Source: Chlorobiota bacterium
GTDB taxonomy: Bacteria > Bacteroidota > Ignavibacteria > Ignavibacteriales > Ignavibacteriaceae
DNA: 6,373 nucleotides
Assembly (NCBI GenBank): GCA_008363265.1
Contig: RHKR01000146.1
Location: 1-6,373 of the forward strand
Direction: 5' to 3'
Shown in pieces: positions 5,786 through 6,373 of this stretch (position 1 is the first letter of the stretch; every line of letters begins with the position of its first letter). The notes under the pieces were generated by a model, which was given only the letters and a program-made list of their open reading frames with translations, was not told the DNA's origin and made no database searches. A program made the position numbers and the translations under genes.

Positions 5786-5838
5786 GTGAAATGTGAAATG
5801 TTATTTCGGTACAAAGCGCATACCATTCTTCAGATTGT

Positions 5839-5949
5839 CCCCGTAGGGGTCACATGTCGGTAGAAGGTCATATGTAGGTAGTACCTGCATCCCCTCCATC
5901 CGGTTGGCCCCGTAGGGGTCATATGTCGGTAGGGGTCATATGTAGGTAG
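5839..5949. repeat. Two 42-43-bp direct repeats with CCCC-GTA-GGGG hairpins
   Basis: Copy one is 5839-5881 and copy two 5908-5949, separated by 26 bases. They differ by one C/T substitution and by AGAAGG versus AGGGG in the middle. Each begins with CCCCGTAGGGG (4-bp stem, 3-base loop) and then carries two sub-repeats of the form GTCAYATGTNGGTAG, so that unit occurs four times. The lines resemble short non-coding repeats built on CCGTAGGG and ATGTCGGTAG that I recall from Bacteroidota/Ignavibacteria intergenic regions. A minus-strand ORF across this area is not credible. No Cas gene, spacer regularity or transposase supports a CRISPR array or insertion sequence. Confidence 0.85.
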
Positions 5950-5972
5950 GAGTTCAATAAATTGAAACTGAA

Positions 5973-6002
5973 TTGCGGTTCGGTATGTTATTGATATATT
6001 CA
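5973..6002 (+). promoter_or_regulatory. Candidate promoter for the glutathione peroxidase gene
   Basis: TTG at 5973-5975 and TATATTCA at 5995-6002 are 19 bases apart, close to the Bacteroidota -33/-7 layout, with two mismatches in the TAnnTTTG box. Transcription would begin near 6008, leaving a leader of about 20 bases before the proposed TTG start at 6028. Confidence 0.3.
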
Positions 6003-6027
6003 CAATAACAAACCAACGGGTACAGAA

Positions 6028-6373
6028 TTGCAGCCAGAATTTTATGAGATGTCCGCCAAAAGCCTCGGCGGCAAAGAAGTGAACATGAAAGAATTCGAGG
6101 GAAAAACGGTAATCGTGGTAAACACAGCCAGCCACTGCGGATTCACACCGCAATACGAAGGCCTCGAAAACCTTTACAGAAAATACAATGACAAAGGCCT
6201 CGTGATCCTCGGTTTCCCTTGTAACCAGTTCGGTAATCAGGAACCGGGAGATGAAAACTCGATCAAGGAAGGATGCCTCGTGAACTACGGCGTATCGTTC
6301 CCCATGTTCTCAAAGATCGATGTAAATGGTGAGAATGCCCACCCCATCTTCAAATACCTGAAACGGAAACTCC
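6028..6373 (+). CDS. Glutathione peroxidase family (Cys-type, probably thioredoxin-dependent), N-terminal part cut by right edge
   Basis: The 115 visible codons match the GPx family, thioredoxin-fold peroxidases that reduce hydrogen and lipid peroxides. The peroxidatic Cys is C37 in [16 protein letters not shown] (family form usually ASKCG). [12 protein letters not shown] follows, with the catalytic-tetrad Gln Q71. C83 in [14 protein letters not shown] occupies the resolving-Cys position of thioredoxin-using GPx, and [14 protein letters not shown] is the usual next block. The tetrad Trp and Asn lie beyond the window. No signal peptide is seen, so it is cytoplasmic. The start is chosen as TTG at 6028 because it gives [12 protein letters not shown], covering the first beta-strand normally present. 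The only ATG in frame, at 6049, would remove it. An in-frame TGA at 5992 limits further extension. No clear Shine-Dalgarno precedes either start. Confidence 0.9.
   Translation, partial: MQPEFYEMSAKSLGGKEVNMKEFEGKTVIVVNTASHCGFTPQYEGLENLYRKYNDKGLVILGFPCNQFGNQEPGDENSIKEGCLVNYGVSFPMFSKIDVNGENAHPIFKYLKRKL

Noticed and set aside
5839..5949. Possible CRISPR array
   Set aside because: There are only two long copies with nested sub-repeats and one 26-base gap, the repeats are not of uniform unit and spacer length, and no cas gene is present.
5830..6153. 107-codon open frame on the minus strand
   Set aside because: It runs through the intergenic repeats (giving repeated TPTGT-like peptides) and antisense to conserved glutathione peroxidase codons.

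Overview
The window looks like chromosome of a member of the Bacteroidota/Ignavibacteriota (FCB) group. The grounds are a CarboxypepD_reg-like plus plug TonB-dependent receptor, a Cys-rich secreted protein of the Bacteroidota 'HYC_CC_PP' type directly before it, a TAnnTTTG-like promoter box, and several secreted or lipoprotein genes. Most genes also carry a clear GGAG-type ribosome binding site. The assignment is inferred from gene content, not from a marker gene.

Layout. (1) Bases 1-1115, minus strand: the N-terminal half of a von Willebrand factor A lipoprotein runs off the left edge, and upstream of it lies a complete DinB-family gene with an intrinsic terminator and a heptamer repeat behind it. 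(2) Bases 1196-4473, plus strand: a three-gene unit predicted to handle a soft metal, most likely copper. It has an 18-bp palindrome, a near-leaderless promoter, a secreted protein with nine Cys in His-x-Cys, CxxC and three CC motifs, a 731-aa TonB-dependent receptor with a CC pair in its plug, and a periplasmic YHS/TRASH-type protein, and it ends at an intrinsic terminator. The likely division of labour is outer-membrane import by the receptor with periplasmic metal binding by the two small proteins; the metal itself cannot be read from sequence.

(3) Bases 4488-5762, plus strand: a candidate promoter, a leader hairpin, and a tandem pair of paralogous exported proteins of unrecognised function, one with a cleavable signal peptide and one a lipoprotein. 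A strong terminator closes the unit. (4) Bases 5763-6027 hold no gene. They contain a 14-bp perfect palindrome, two 42-43-bp direct repeats built around a CCCC-GTA-GGGG hairpin, and a candidate promoter. (5) Bases 6028-6373, plus strand: the first 115 codons of a Cys-type glutathione peroxidase family protein, apparently starting at TTG, cut by the right edge.

There is no rRNA, tRNA, CRISPR array, transposase or phage gene. The metal-linked operon with its palindrome, and the duplicated exported pair with its structured leader, are the parts most worth pursuing.
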